Origin: Bacteroidota bacterium
GTDB lineage: Bacteria > Bacteroidota > Ignavibacteria > Ignavibacteriales > Melioribacteraceae
Reading direction: 5' to 3'
Assembly: GCA_023447335.1 (NCBI GenBank)
Contig: JAEXOD010000014.1
Coordinates: 1 to 7,508, forward strand
Length of the DNA stretch: 7,508 bases
Part shown: positions 1 through 6,911 of the stretch, piece by piece
Numbering within the stretch: the first letter of the stretch is position 1
Layout: each line of letters begins with the position of its first letter
Notes under the pieces: model-generated
What the model saw: the letters and a program-made list of their open reading frames with translations, nothing else
Database searches by the model: none
What the model was told of the DNA's origin: nothing
Program-made: the position numbers and the translations under genes

Positions 1-820
1 CTTTAGCTGCAGGCGCTAATACTCCATATTTATCTGAAGCAACATTCATTATCGGTCTATTTGCACCTAATTGGGAAGTTGAGTAAAGTGGAGATACATA
101 CGAGTTTAATTCCTTATTAAATAAAACCAAATTTAGAACCTTACTATTTAATACAGTATTCAATGTTGTTTGGACACCGCAAGTAACCGCATAAATTGTC
201 ATCGAACCTAACATTTTTTCTCTAATTTCTTTTAACCTTCCTGTTTCTTCTTTTGAAAAATTTAATTTTTTCAAATTTTCTTTATCTATCATTCCATTTA
301 GATTAAGAAACAGAGTATCGAGCACTTTGCTTTTTTCATTTAGGTTATTGATAAATGCGTCAAATTGAATCAAATTATTCTGAACATCAATTTTCATGTC
401 AACAGTATCTTTTGTAAAATATTTAGTTAAAAGTTCACGAGTACTTTTAATAGTAGAAATATTGTTAGTTAAATAAACAGCAAAATCATTTAATTTAGTA
501 AATTGCAACGATAATTTTTTGTCTTTTTCAAGCGTTCCTTTTAGTGAAGTTTCCCATTCTTTAAACTCTTTTGGTAATTTTTCTATTACATTTTCGTTAA
601 CGGCGAGTAAATTAATTACAGCTTTAAGCGAAACTGTATCCTGCAAAAATCCGTTTCTAAAGAACACAATATCTTGCCCTGTTTTTTTATTCCGATATTT
701 ATCTACTTTTCCAATTGTACCTGCGCTATCCGATTCATTTGCTCTAGGCAAAAATATTGAAAGAATAAGAACCAACGCAATTACAAAAACGGAACCGATA
801 ATTAAATTTTTCTTTTGCAT
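1..820 (-). CDS. Membrane-anchored extracytoplasmic protein of unknown function (3' end beyond window)
   Basis: The minus strand is open from an ATG at 820-818 to the left edge, giving 273 codons with no stop, so the C-terminus is missing. Residues 1-4 are polar or basic (MQKK) and residues 6-24 form one hydrophobic helix ending in a proline: an uncleaved signal anchor or a signal peptide. The rest is hydrophilic, Lys/Asn/Glu-rich and probably mostly helical (about 75-205), and should lie outside the cytoplasmic membrane. A single cysteine stands at residue 214. A weak AAGG (831-828) lies 7 bases before the start. Only 17 bases separate it from the anti-sigma-like gene upstream, so it is very probably the third gene of the sigma operon, either a target or an extracytoplasmic partner of that pair. 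I do not recognise the family and assign no function. The opposite-strand reading at 519-824 is its shadow. Confidence 0.8.
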   Translation of the reverse strand, partial: MQKKNLIIGSVFVIALVLILSIFLPRANESDSAGTIGKVDKYRNKKTGQDIVFFRNGFLQDTVSLKAVINLLAVNENVIEKLPKEFKEWETSLKGTLEKDKKLSLQFTKLNDFAVYLTNNISTIKSTRELLTKYFTKDTVDMKIDVQNNLIQFDAFINNLNEKSKVLDTLFLNLNGMIDKENLKKLNFSKEETGRLKEIREKMLGSMTIYAVTCGVQTTLNTVLNSKVLNLVLFNKELNSYVSPLYSTSQLGANRPIMNVASDKYGVLAPAAK

Positions 821-837
821 ATGAATACCTTTTTTAA

Positions 838-1584
838 TTAATTTTTAATTTCTAAAGTTTTATTATTTATTAACTCATGTCCGTAAAAAAAATTAGCTTC
901 TATTTTTCCGGCACGGTGTTTTACTCTTTTAAAGAATATTAAATAATGATTTGAGTTTATATCATTTAATTTAATAGTATTACCACTTAAGTAAAATGTC
1001 TTACTCCCTTCTTGTTTTAATGATTTAATACCATAAACAGATAATTCTTCCTTATTAAAAATTAATTCACAATCAACAATAGAACCGGATGTCATGTCAA
1101 TATCTAATACTACTATTCCTTCAGGATACTGTATTTTTATCTCCCCGTCAATATTTTTATCGTCAAAATAATAAGATTCATCATTGCTATTATTCCCCAT
1201 TACTCCTTTTAAAAATGACTCATCTAAATTTGAATTATTTGGCAATAACATAAATATTAGCAAAACAAAAAATCCTCCAAAACCGAAGGTTGCTGCATAA
1301 CTACTTAAACTACCGCTTAATAATTCATTAAAATAATTAATTACCTTTTCTTTTAGCGTTTTTTTATCATTTGTCATAATTTTCCTCATAACTATATTCT
1401 TAATATCAATATCTCTATCAATTTCGTTTTTGGTCTCTACTACTTTTAATGTATTTATAAATGAATTAAAGTAGTATTTATTATTTTCATCTTCCAATAA
1501 TTTATTTAAAGTATTTCGCTCACTTTCTGTAAGTTCGTTATCAATAAATTTATTTGTTAATTCTTTTAATAATTTATCTTTCAT
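838..1584 (-). CDS. Membrane-anchored anti-sigma factor-like protein, zinc motif absent
   Basis: This 248-residue protein starts at ATG 1584-1582, with AGGAGA (1598-1593) 8 bases upstream, and overlaps the sigma gene by 11 bases. Residues 1-45 look like an anti-sigma N-terminal domain: FIDNELTESER at 13-23 resembles the 'YLDGELSPEE' opening of zf-HC2/ASD proteins. The usual HxxxCxxC zinc ligands are missing, so it would be a zinc-free version. Residues 96-114 form one transmembrane helix, placing 1-95 in the cytoplasm to bind the sigma factor and 116-248 outside. The outer part (about 150-248) looks beta-rich, with one cysteine at 172; I do not recognise the fold. The call rests on gene order, topology and the N-terminal pattern, not on a strong family signature. 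The expected role is to hold the ECF sigma factor at the membrane until an envelope signal arrives. Confidence 0.72.
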   Translation of the reverse strand: MKDKLLKELTNKFIDNELTESERNTLNKLLEDENNKYYFNSFINTLKVVETKNEIDRDIDIKNIVMRKIMTNDKKTLKEKVINYFNELLSGSLSSYAATFGFGGFFVLLIFMLLPNNSNLDESFLKGVMGNNSNDESYYFDDKNIDGEIKIQYPEGIVVLDIDMTSGSIVDCELIFNKEELSVYGIKSLKQEGSKTFYLSGNTIKLNDINSNHYLIFFKRVKHRAGKIEANFFYGHELINNKTLEIKN

Positions 1585-2113
1585 TAATAAAATCTCCTAA
1601 ACTCAAACGTAAAATTTCTCTTGCCATATATAGTCTTGACTTAACTTTTTTAATCGGCAACAACAATATCTCGGAAATTTCTTCATAGCTTAAGTTTTCG
1701 AAATGTCTTAAAATAATTACGGACTTATATTTTTCATCAAGCATATCAATAGCAGTATTAACTCTATTTTTAAGTTCTCCGGCTTCAATATTTTCTAAAG
1801 GTGTATTTTCACGATTATAAAATTCATCTTCATTAATTTCAGTTATATTTTGTTTTTTTTGTAAATCAAAACATTCATTTAATGCAATTCTATATAACCA
1901 GCTAAAAAACTTATATTTTGAATTGAAACTATTTAATTTTGAAAATGCTTTGATGAAAGACTCTTGAGTAATATCTTTAGCTATATCGTAATCACTTGTA
2001 ATTTTAAGTGCTAAGTTAAAAATTACTTTTTGATACTTTTCTACAAGAAACCCAAATGATTCAATTTTTCCCGATAACGTTTCGTCAACCAATTTATTAT
2101 CATTTTCTATCAT
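1574..2113 (-). CDS. ECF-type RNA polymerase sigma factor (sigma-70 family)
   Basis: The 179-residue length is typical of ECF sigma factors, which have only regions 2 and 4. Region 2 spans about 20-88: FGFLVEKYQ at 20-28, the core-binding and -10 contact segment DITQESFIKAF at 47-57, then WLYRIALNECFD at 72-83. Region 4 spans about 106-172: a helix with LDEKYKSVIILRHFENLSYEEI at 125-146, then a helix-turn-helix ending VKSRLYMARE at 157-166. The protein should direct RNA polymerase to a small regulon, probably including its own operon. It is the first gene of a leftward operon and overlaps the anti-sigma-like gene by 11 bases, the usual arrangement for a sigma/anti-sigma pair. No Shine-Dalgarno sequence is visible before the ATG at 2113-2111. 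The ECF subgroup cannot be fixed by eye. Confidence 0.93.
   Translation of the reverse strand: MIENDNKLVDETLSGKIESFGFLVEKYQKVIFNLALKITSDYDIAKDITQESFIKAFSKLNSFNSKYKFFSWLYRIALNECFDLQKKQNITEINEDEFYNRENTPLENIEAGELKNRVNTAIDMLDEKYKSVIILRHFENLSYEEISEILLLPIKKVKSRLYMAREILRLSLGDFINER
1593..1598 (-). promoter_or_regulatory. Ribosome binding site for the anti-sigma-like gene
   Basis: AGGAGA on the minus strand lies inside the 3' end of the sigma gene, 8 bases before the ATG at 1584-1582. It supports that start and shows the second gene has its own strong ribosome entry site as well as overlap coupling. Confidence 0.7.
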
Positions 2114-2298
2114 AAATACGCAAAAATCATTAAAAAGTTGGAAATTTAGATAATTTATTTTTTCTATTTAAAAGAAATATTGATTAAATTGAAAATACTA
2201 AATTTTTATAACATTTTTCAATTAAATAAGTTAATTATTATTATCCTTAATGCATTTTTATTTCTTAATAACTATAAATCATTTGATTTTGAGAATTT
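2114..2298. promoter_or_regulatory. Divergent intergenic region between the sigma operon and the partner-switching genes
   Basis: This 185-base, extremely A+T-rich gap separates two outward-reading operons and must hold both promoters unless one is far upstream. On the minus strand, TTGAAA (2221-2216) and TATTTT (2197-2192) are 18 bases apart and could be a housekeeping-type promoter for the sigma operon; in DNA this A+T-rich the match may be chance. An 8-base inverted repeat (ATTGAAAA 2188-2195, TTTTCAAT 2215-2222) lies in the same place. For the plus-strand gene I see only a weak GAGA (2291-2294) near the start and no convincing promoter. No small gene or RNA is evident. Confidence 0.45.
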
Positions 2299-2718
2299 AT
2301 GGAAAAAGTATTTAAGCAACAAATAAATAACAATATTTCAAGTTTACCAATTCTACTTGAAAACATTGAAAACTTTTGTATTGAGAATACTTTAGATAAT
2401 GAAGTAGTTTTTGAAATTAATGTAATAATGGATGAGTTAGTTAGTAATATAATAAGACATGGTTATGTAGATAATCTGGAACATTACATATGGGCTAATC
2501 TGAAGCTTTTTAATGATAGAATTGAAATAGAAATAATAGATGACGGAATTGAATTCAATCCCTTGGAACACCAAAACGTAAAATCACTAAATAAATTGGA
2601 AGATATAAAAATTGGCGGATTGGGAATTGATATCGCTAAACATTACTCGTCAAGTATTGGTTATAAAAGAATTGAAAATAAAAATATATTAACAATTATT
2701 AAAAAGTTAAAAAGTTAA
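2299..2718 (+). CDS. RsbW/SpoIIAB-type anti-sigma factor serine kinase (HATPase_c_2)
   Basis: This 139-residue protein matches the usual size of a stand-alone partner-switching kinase. The GHKL ATP-binding motifs are in order: an N-box around DELVSNIIRHG at 45-55, with catalytic Glu46 and Mg-binding Asn50; a G1 box DDG at 81-83; and a G2 box GGLGIDIAKH at 106-115. The C-terminal strand (about 126-137, NKNILTIIKKL) is also typical. Proteins of this family bind and inhibit a sigma factor or another regulator, and phosphorylate a STAS-domain antagonist on serine. The gene 42 bases downstream encodes such a STAS protein and is the likely substrate. Its regulatory target is not in the window; the neighbouring ECF sigma factor is not the class usually bound by RsbW-like kinases. 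A weak GAGA (2291-2294) precedes the ATG. Confidence 0.9.
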   Translation: MEKVFKQQINNNISSLPILLENIENFCIENTLDNEVVFEINVIMDELVSNIIRHGYVDNLEHYIWANLKLFNDRIEIEIIDDGIEFNPLEHQNVKSLNKLEDIKIGGLGIDIAKHYSSSIGYKRIENKNILTIIKKLKS

Positions 2719-2760
2719 TTAATTATTTTAAGAACATGAATAGAAATATTAGGAAATATT

Positions 2761-3045
2761 ATGTTTAAAGTAGAATTAATTGATAATAATAGTATAAAAC
2801 TAATCGGTAGATTTACGGCAGCCGATATTGCAGAAGCGGAAACTGTGTTTAATAATATTAATGCTTCTACTACTATTGATTTTAGTGAGTTAAATTACAT
2901 TTCAAGTGCAGGATTGAGCGTATTACTAAAAACACAAAAAAAATTAAGTGCTTCCAATCAAGAAATTACTTTAATAAATATGAGTAAAATGGTTAGAGAC
3001 ATTTTCCATTATGTTGGCTTCGAAACAATATTTAAAATTATATAA
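2761..3045 (+). CDS. STAS-domain anti-anti-sigma factor (SpoIIAA/RsbV-like)
   Basis: The 94-residue protein is a single STAS domain of normal length. The landmark is IDFSELNYISSAGLSVLL at 39-56: by alignment with the DSSGL/DSTGL loop of SpoIIAA and RsbV, Ser49 is the expected phosphorylation site. Ser48 stands where those proteins have Asp, a variant common in other STAS antagonists. Beta strands at about 2-7 and 12-17 and the helix after Ser49 fit the fold. When unphosphorylated it should bind the upstream RsbW-like kinase and free that kinase's target; phosphorylation switches it off. AGGA at 2751-2754 lies 6 bases before the ATG. The 42-base gap and shared direction indicate co-transcription with the kinase. 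The order kinase then STAS is the reverse of rsbV-rsbW, and no PP2C phosphatase is present to reset it. Confidence 0.92.
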   Translation: MFKVELIDNNSIKLIGRFTAADIAEAETVFNNINASTTIDFSELNYISSAGLSVLLKTQKKLSASNQEITLINMSKMVRDIFHYVGFETIFKII

Positions 3046-3052
3046 TTTTATT

Positions 3053-3075
3053 AGACTTCTTAACTGTCTTTTTTT
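3053..3075 (+). terminator. Possible weak intrinsic terminator after the partner-switching genes
   Basis: AGAC (3053-3056) can pair with GTCT (3066-3069) across a 9-base loop, running straight into seven T residues (3069-3075). It lies 8 bases after the STAS stop codon, the right place for a terminator. The stem is only 4 bp, so it is weak and may be coincidental. Confidence 0.25.
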
Positions 3076-3079
3076 GTAA

Positions 3080-3109
3080 TTGAATTCATTCATATACGTT
3101 GTTTATGAT
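3080..3109 (+). promoter_or_regulatory. Candidate sigma-70-like promoter for the phosphoesterase / sensor-nucleotidyltransferase operon
   Basis: TTGAAT (3080-3085) and TATGAT (3104-3109) are separated by 18 bases, a fair -35/-10 match within the 186-base gap before the phosphoesterase. Transcription would start near 3116 and leave a leader of about 115 bases with no visible riboswitch-like structure. Chance matches are frequent in DNA of this composition. Confidence 0.3.
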
Positions 3110-3231
3110 TACAGATTTATCAATTAAAATATTTTATATCTATTTAAATTCTTAAATTTATATTAGATTTTTCATTTATTAACAAGTATTTACTGTAAAA
3201 TAGTATTTTTTTCATTTGTTTAGGTATTATA

Positions 3232-4029
3232 GTGAAGATAGCTGTGATTTCTGATATCCACGAAGATTTAATAAGCTTAAAAAAGGCATTTAAACAAATT
3301 GAAATTGAAAAATGTGACCAAATTATTTGTTTGGGAGATATTTTGGGATATCCGTTTTTAAGAGCAAAATATGAAAATACTAGAAATGCATCTGAATGTA
3401 TACGGTTAATAAAAAATAATTGTAGCTTGGTTTTACTTGGTAATCATGAAATGTTTCACTTAAAAAAAATCCCTAAATATCATTCCGGATTTGTATTCCC
3501 CAATAATTGGTATGATTTAACTGCCGAGGAAAAGAGACACATTTCTAAAAATAAAGTTTGGAATTATGCGGATGATTATTTAGTAACGCTAAATGAATAT
3601 GATATAGAGTATTTATCAGCATTATCGGAATTTTCTTTTCAAACAGTTGGATCAATTAAAATATTATTTTCACACTTCATTTATCCTAATTTTTCGGGAT
3701 ATGTTTCAAATTACATCGGAAACAGAATAAAGCTAAAAGAACATTTCAATTATATTAAAAGTAATCAGTGTTTATATAGCATATGCGGTCATATGCACGT
3801 GGAAGGAATTGGGCTTAGTTATGACCCAGCGAATCATTTTCTTTCTCGTCTATTTACAGGATTCATGTATTATAATTTTGGTAAAATTAGATTAAAAAAC
3901 AAGCATTGCAGCATTACGTTACCGGCTTTGGCAGATAATAGTCAAGTTAACGGTTTTGCAATTTTGGATACAGACAATTTAACTATTAATGCAATTTCTT
4001 TAAACTTAAATAGACGTTTTAATTTATGA
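3232..4029 (+). CDS. Calcineurin-like metallophosphoesterase
   Basis: The 265-residue protein carries the full binuclear-metal motif series: DIH at 8-10 (Asp8, His10), GD at 35-36 (Asp36), GNHE at 70-73 (Asn71, His72), SH at 147-148 (His148) and GHMH at 186-189 (His187, His189). It should therefore be an active phosphomonoesterase or phosphodiesterase. It has no signal peptide and starts directly in the first beta strand, so it is cytoplasmic. The start is GTG, with TAGG (3221-3224) 7 bases upstream; an in-frame TAA at 3196-3198 and no upstream ATG or GTG support it. Its TGA stop overlaps the ATG of the next gene (ATGA, 4026-4029), so the two proteins are probably translationally coupled and work together. 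The substrate cannot be read from sequence; removing a nucleotidyl group added by the neighbouring enzyme is one possibility (inference). Confidence 0.92.
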   Translation: MKIAVISDIHEDLISLKKAFKQIEIEKCDQIICLGDILGYPFLRAKYENTRNASECIRLIKNNCSLVLLGNHEMFHLKKIPKYHSGFVFPNNWYDLTAEEKRHISKNKVWNYADDYLVTLNEYDIEYLSALSEFSFQTVGSIKILFSHFIYPNFSGYVSNYIGNRIKLKEHFNYIKSNQCLYSICGHMHVEGIGLSYDPANHFLSRLFTGFMYYNFGKIRLKNKHCSITLPALADNSQVNGFAILDTDNLTINAISLNLNRRFNL

Positions 4030-6911
4030 AAATAATTATTAAGGCAAGCTTCTTTCAAAAAATAGTTCTTCCCGCCATGTTGGCTATTGTTTTGTTTTTG
4101 ATTTCTGTTTTTGTTTTTATTATTCCAAGATTTGAAGAAAATGCTATTTTAGAAAAACAAACGATGCTACGGGAATTGACAAATTCTGCATGGAGTATAT
4201 TGAACAAATATCATTCTGATTACTTAAAAGGTAAAATAAATCTTGAAGAAGCAAAAGAAAAAGCAATCGGACAAATAGAAGCCTTACGATATGGTTTAGA
4301 TAAAAAAGATTATTTTTGGATAACTGATTTTACCCCTACAATGGTAATGCACCCATATTTACATGAATTAAACGGAAAAAGCTTACATGATTTTGCCGAT
4401 CCTGACGGTAAAAAGCTATTTATGGAAGCTCTCAAAATAGCCAAAACTAAAGGAGAAGGATACATAAGTTATAAATGGCAATTAAAAGATGATTCAACAC
4501 ATATTGTTGCAAAGCTAAGTTTTGTGAAAAAATTTGAGCATTGGAATTGGATAATCGGCACAGGAATATATTTACAAGATGTTGATGCTGAAATATCATC
4601 TCTTACACGTAAATTGCTTTTAATACTCTTAGGTATATCTATTATAATTTCATTAATAATTGCGTTTATAACCTATCAAAGTCTAAAAATAGAAAAAAAA
4701 CGAGAACAAACTGAAAAACAACTTCAAGATTCAAAAGAAAAATACAAAACTCTGCTTGAATCAACAACAGAAGGAATAATACTACTTCTAAATTCACAAA
4801 TCTCTTTTACTAACTCGTTTATCCAAAATTGGTTAGGTTATTCTGCAGATGAATTATTGAAATTATCAATAAATAGTATTCTTACGTCAGAACAATCTTT
4901 ATCTTTTGAAACTATTGATTCGGAAAGCAAACTTGAAGTAATTTTGATGAAAAAAGACGGAAATAGTACGGAAGCAATTTTAACCGTTTTACCTGTAAGC
5001 TTTGCAAACCAACAAGGACTATTGTTAACATTTAGAGATATTAGTGAACACAGATCAGTTAGAAACGAATTAGAAGAATATAAAAATAGATTACAGAATA
5101 TTTCAAATATTTCTGATCTTGGCATTTTCCGCATTTTAATAAATAAGAATGATAAATTTGTTGAACTTAATAAAATTCTTGTTAATATTTTGGGATACAA
5201 TGATGAAGAGGATCTTAAAGATATTTCTTTGTCTATTATTTTAAATAATAGATCGGATTTAAAAAGTATAATTAAAGAACTCAAAGCAAATAAATTAATC
5301 GAAAAAAAGCATATACAACTTGTTAAAAAAGATAAGTCAATTATAGATGTAATCTTAAGTCTTGCATTAGAAAAATCAGATGACCCGGAAATATTATGTT
5401 GTAACGGTATAATAAAACCATTGAAGAAGAACTTTTCAATTGATGAAATTTATAATCCGTTGAATTTTTTAACAACAATTTTTGCACAAAATAACCAAAG
5501 AGCAATTTTTTATAAAGACCCAATAATTTCATGTTTATCTAATACTCCAATTTCTAAAGCAATTGAAATAATGGATGGATATAATTCTGATTTTTTGTTG
5601 ATTCTTCATGAAGAAAGAACCATAGGAATTGTCACACATTCTGATATCATTCACAGAGTATTAATAAATAGTAACACTAATAATCAGTTTATTTCTGATA
5701 TTATGACTTCTCCGGTAATTAGTGCAAACGAAAATTTAACAATTGTAGAATCTGTATCTTTAATGAGAAATTATAATATTTCGTATTTGTTACTAAAAAA
5801 TAATAATAATGAACCTGTTGGTGTTTTAAGCAAAAATAGGCTATTTGGTATTTTTGTTAATCCAATTGAAGTTATTATTGATTCGCTTGAAAGGAGTAGA
5901 AACTTAATAGATTTAAAAGAACTTCGTAAAAACGTTAACAATGTATTAATTCCAATGTTGAATGAATTAGGCAATGTACAAATAATAAATAAAATAATTT
6001 CATTTCTTAATGATATAATCACAAAAAAAATAATTGAACAAGCAGTTAACGAAATAGGTGCTCCCCCTGTTCCCTTTTCCTTTATTGTTATTGGCAGTGC
6101 CGGCAGAAACGAACTTACATTTAATTCTGATCAAGATAATGCAATAGTTTATGAAGATAACGCTAATTTTAAGGAAGAAGATCTTCAAAAATACTTTTTG
6201 AACTTAGCAACCAAAATATGTTTAAATCTAGACGATTCAGGACTTCCAAAATGCAAGGGCGATTATATGGCTAGCAATCCAAAATGGTGCAAACCTCTAA
6301 GTATTTGGAAAGAGTATTTTAGTGATTGGATTGAACACGCTGAACCGATAAATATATTGAATATTTCTGTATTTTTTGATCTTAGATTAGCATACGGAGA
6401 TAAAAATCTATTTAATGATTTAGAAGATTATGTTTTTGAATCATTAAAAGGTAGAAGTGCATTTTACTATTTCCTTGCTCAATCGATAGTAGGATTTAAA
6501 CAGCCAATAAATGTATTTGGTAATTTTATTACGGAAACAACAGGAAAAAATATTGATAGTTTTGATATAAAAAATAGTTTAGCTCCTGTAGTAATGTTTA
6601 CAAGAATTTTCGCATTACATAATAATATTAGAGCAAAAGATACACTAGATAGAATAAATGCTCTTCATGAACTTCAAGTATTAAGCAAATCAACATGTGA
6701 TGAAATTAATTTTCATTTCAATTATTTAATGTACCAAAGATTAAAAATAGTGGCTCAACATATAAATAACAATAATGAATTAACTACTTATATTTCTCCC
6801 AAAAAACTTACCGAAATGGAACAATTAATATTAAAAAAAATCTTAACCCAAATCGGTACATATCAAGAAAAATTAACTGCGTCCTTTATGAGTTCATACA
6901 AAACCATCTAA
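4026..6911 (+). CDS. Membrane Cache-PAS-PAS-CBS-CBS-DUF294 nucleotidyltransferase sensor protein
   Basis: This 961-residue protein has a sensory front half and an enzymatic back half. TM1 is about 12-34. A single Cache (sCache_2) domain covers about 36-187, with DYFWITDFTPTMVMHP at 95-110, LNGKSLHDFADPDG at 115-128 and WNWIIGTGIY at 173-182; it should lie outside the membrane and bind a small ligand. TM2 is about 195-217, followed by a short coiled coil (221-240). PAS1 spans about 239-343 and a divergent PAS2 about 354-467. Two CBS motifs occupy about 496-548 and 557-612. The DUF294 nucleotidyltransferase has GSAGRNE at 690-696 and SDQDNA at 701-706, with Asp702 and Asp704 as metal ligands, then PKCKGDYMASNPKW at 741-754. 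The DUF294 C-terminal domain follows (about 775-915). No histidine-kinase, GGDEF or chemotaxis domain is present. It probably transfers a nucleotidyl group to an unknown protein or small molecule under ligand control. Confidence 0.88.
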   Translation: MKIIIKASFFQKIVLPAMLAIVLFLISVFVFIIPRFEENAILEKQTMLRELTNSAWSILNKYHSDYLKGKINLEEAKEKAIGQIEALRYGLDKKDYFWITDFTPTMVMHPYLHELNGKSLHDFADPDGKKLFMEALKIAKTKGEGYISYKWQLKDDSTHIVAKLSFVKKFEHWNWIIGTGIYLQDVDAEISSLTRKLLLILLGISIIISLIIAFITYQSLKIEKKREQTEKQLQDSKEKYKTLLESTTEGIILLLNSQISFTNSFIQNWLGYSADELLKLSINSILTSEQSLSFETIDSESKLEVILMKKDGNSTEAILTVLPVSFANQQGLLLTFRDISEHRSVRNELEEYKNRLQNISNISDLGIFRILINKNDKFVELNKILVNILGYNDEEDLKDISLSIILNNRSDLKSIIKELKANKLIEKKHIQLVKKDKSIIDVILSLALEKSDDPEILCCNGIIKPLKKNFSIDEIYNPLNFLTTIFAQNNQRAIFYKDPIISCLSNTPISKAIEIMDGYNSDFLLILHEERTIGIVTHSDIIHRVLINSNTNNQFISDIMTSPVISANENLTIVESVSLMRNYNISYLLLKNNNNEPVGVLSKNRLFGIFVNPIEVIIDSLERSRNLIDLKELRKNVNNVLIPMLNELGNVQIINKIISFLNDIITKKIIEQAVNEIGAPPVPFSFIVIGSAGRNELTFNSDQDNAIVYEDNANFKEEDLQKYFLNLATKICLNLDDSGLPKCKGDYMASNPKWCKPLSIWKEYFSDWIEHAEPINILNISVFFDLRLAYGDKNLFNDLEDYVFESLKGRSAFYYFLAQSIVGFKQPINVFGNFITETTGKNIDSFDIKNSLAPVVMFTRIFALHNNIRAKDTLDRINALHELQVLSKSTCDEINFHFNYLMYQRLKIVAQHINNNNELTTYISPKKLTEMEQLILKKILTQIGTYQEKLTASFMSSYKTI

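Noticed and set aside
519..824. Plus-strand open frame of 101 codons
   Set aside because: It lies wholly opposite the minus-strand gene that is open from 820 to the left edge, and its Ser/Phe-rich product is typical of an antisense shadow. The minus-strand reading has a signal anchor, a ribosome site and operon context.
2299..2718. The RsbW-like kinase as direct inhibitor of the neighbouring ECF sigma factor
   Set aside because: RsbW/SpoIIAB-type kinases are known to bind group 3 sigma factors, and this ECF factor already has an overlapping membrane anti-sigma candidate. Adjacency alone does not support it.
3046..3231. Small gene or riboswitch in the gap before the phosphoesterase
   Set aside because: No start with ribosome site and sustained reading frame was found, and no stem-rich conserved pattern is visible in this A+T-rich stretch.
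4838..6188. Four minus-strand open frames inside the long sensor gene
   Set aside because: All lie opposite recognisable PAS, CBS and nucleotidyltransferase coding sequence; their products are low-complexity and match nothing I know.
4026..6911. Histidine kinase, GGDEF or chemoreceptor reading of the Cache-PAS protein
   Set aside because: The front half is shared with those classes, but there is no H-box, GHKL domain, GGDEF/EAL motif or methyl-accepting coiled coil; the C-terminal half has the CBS and DUF294 motifs instead.
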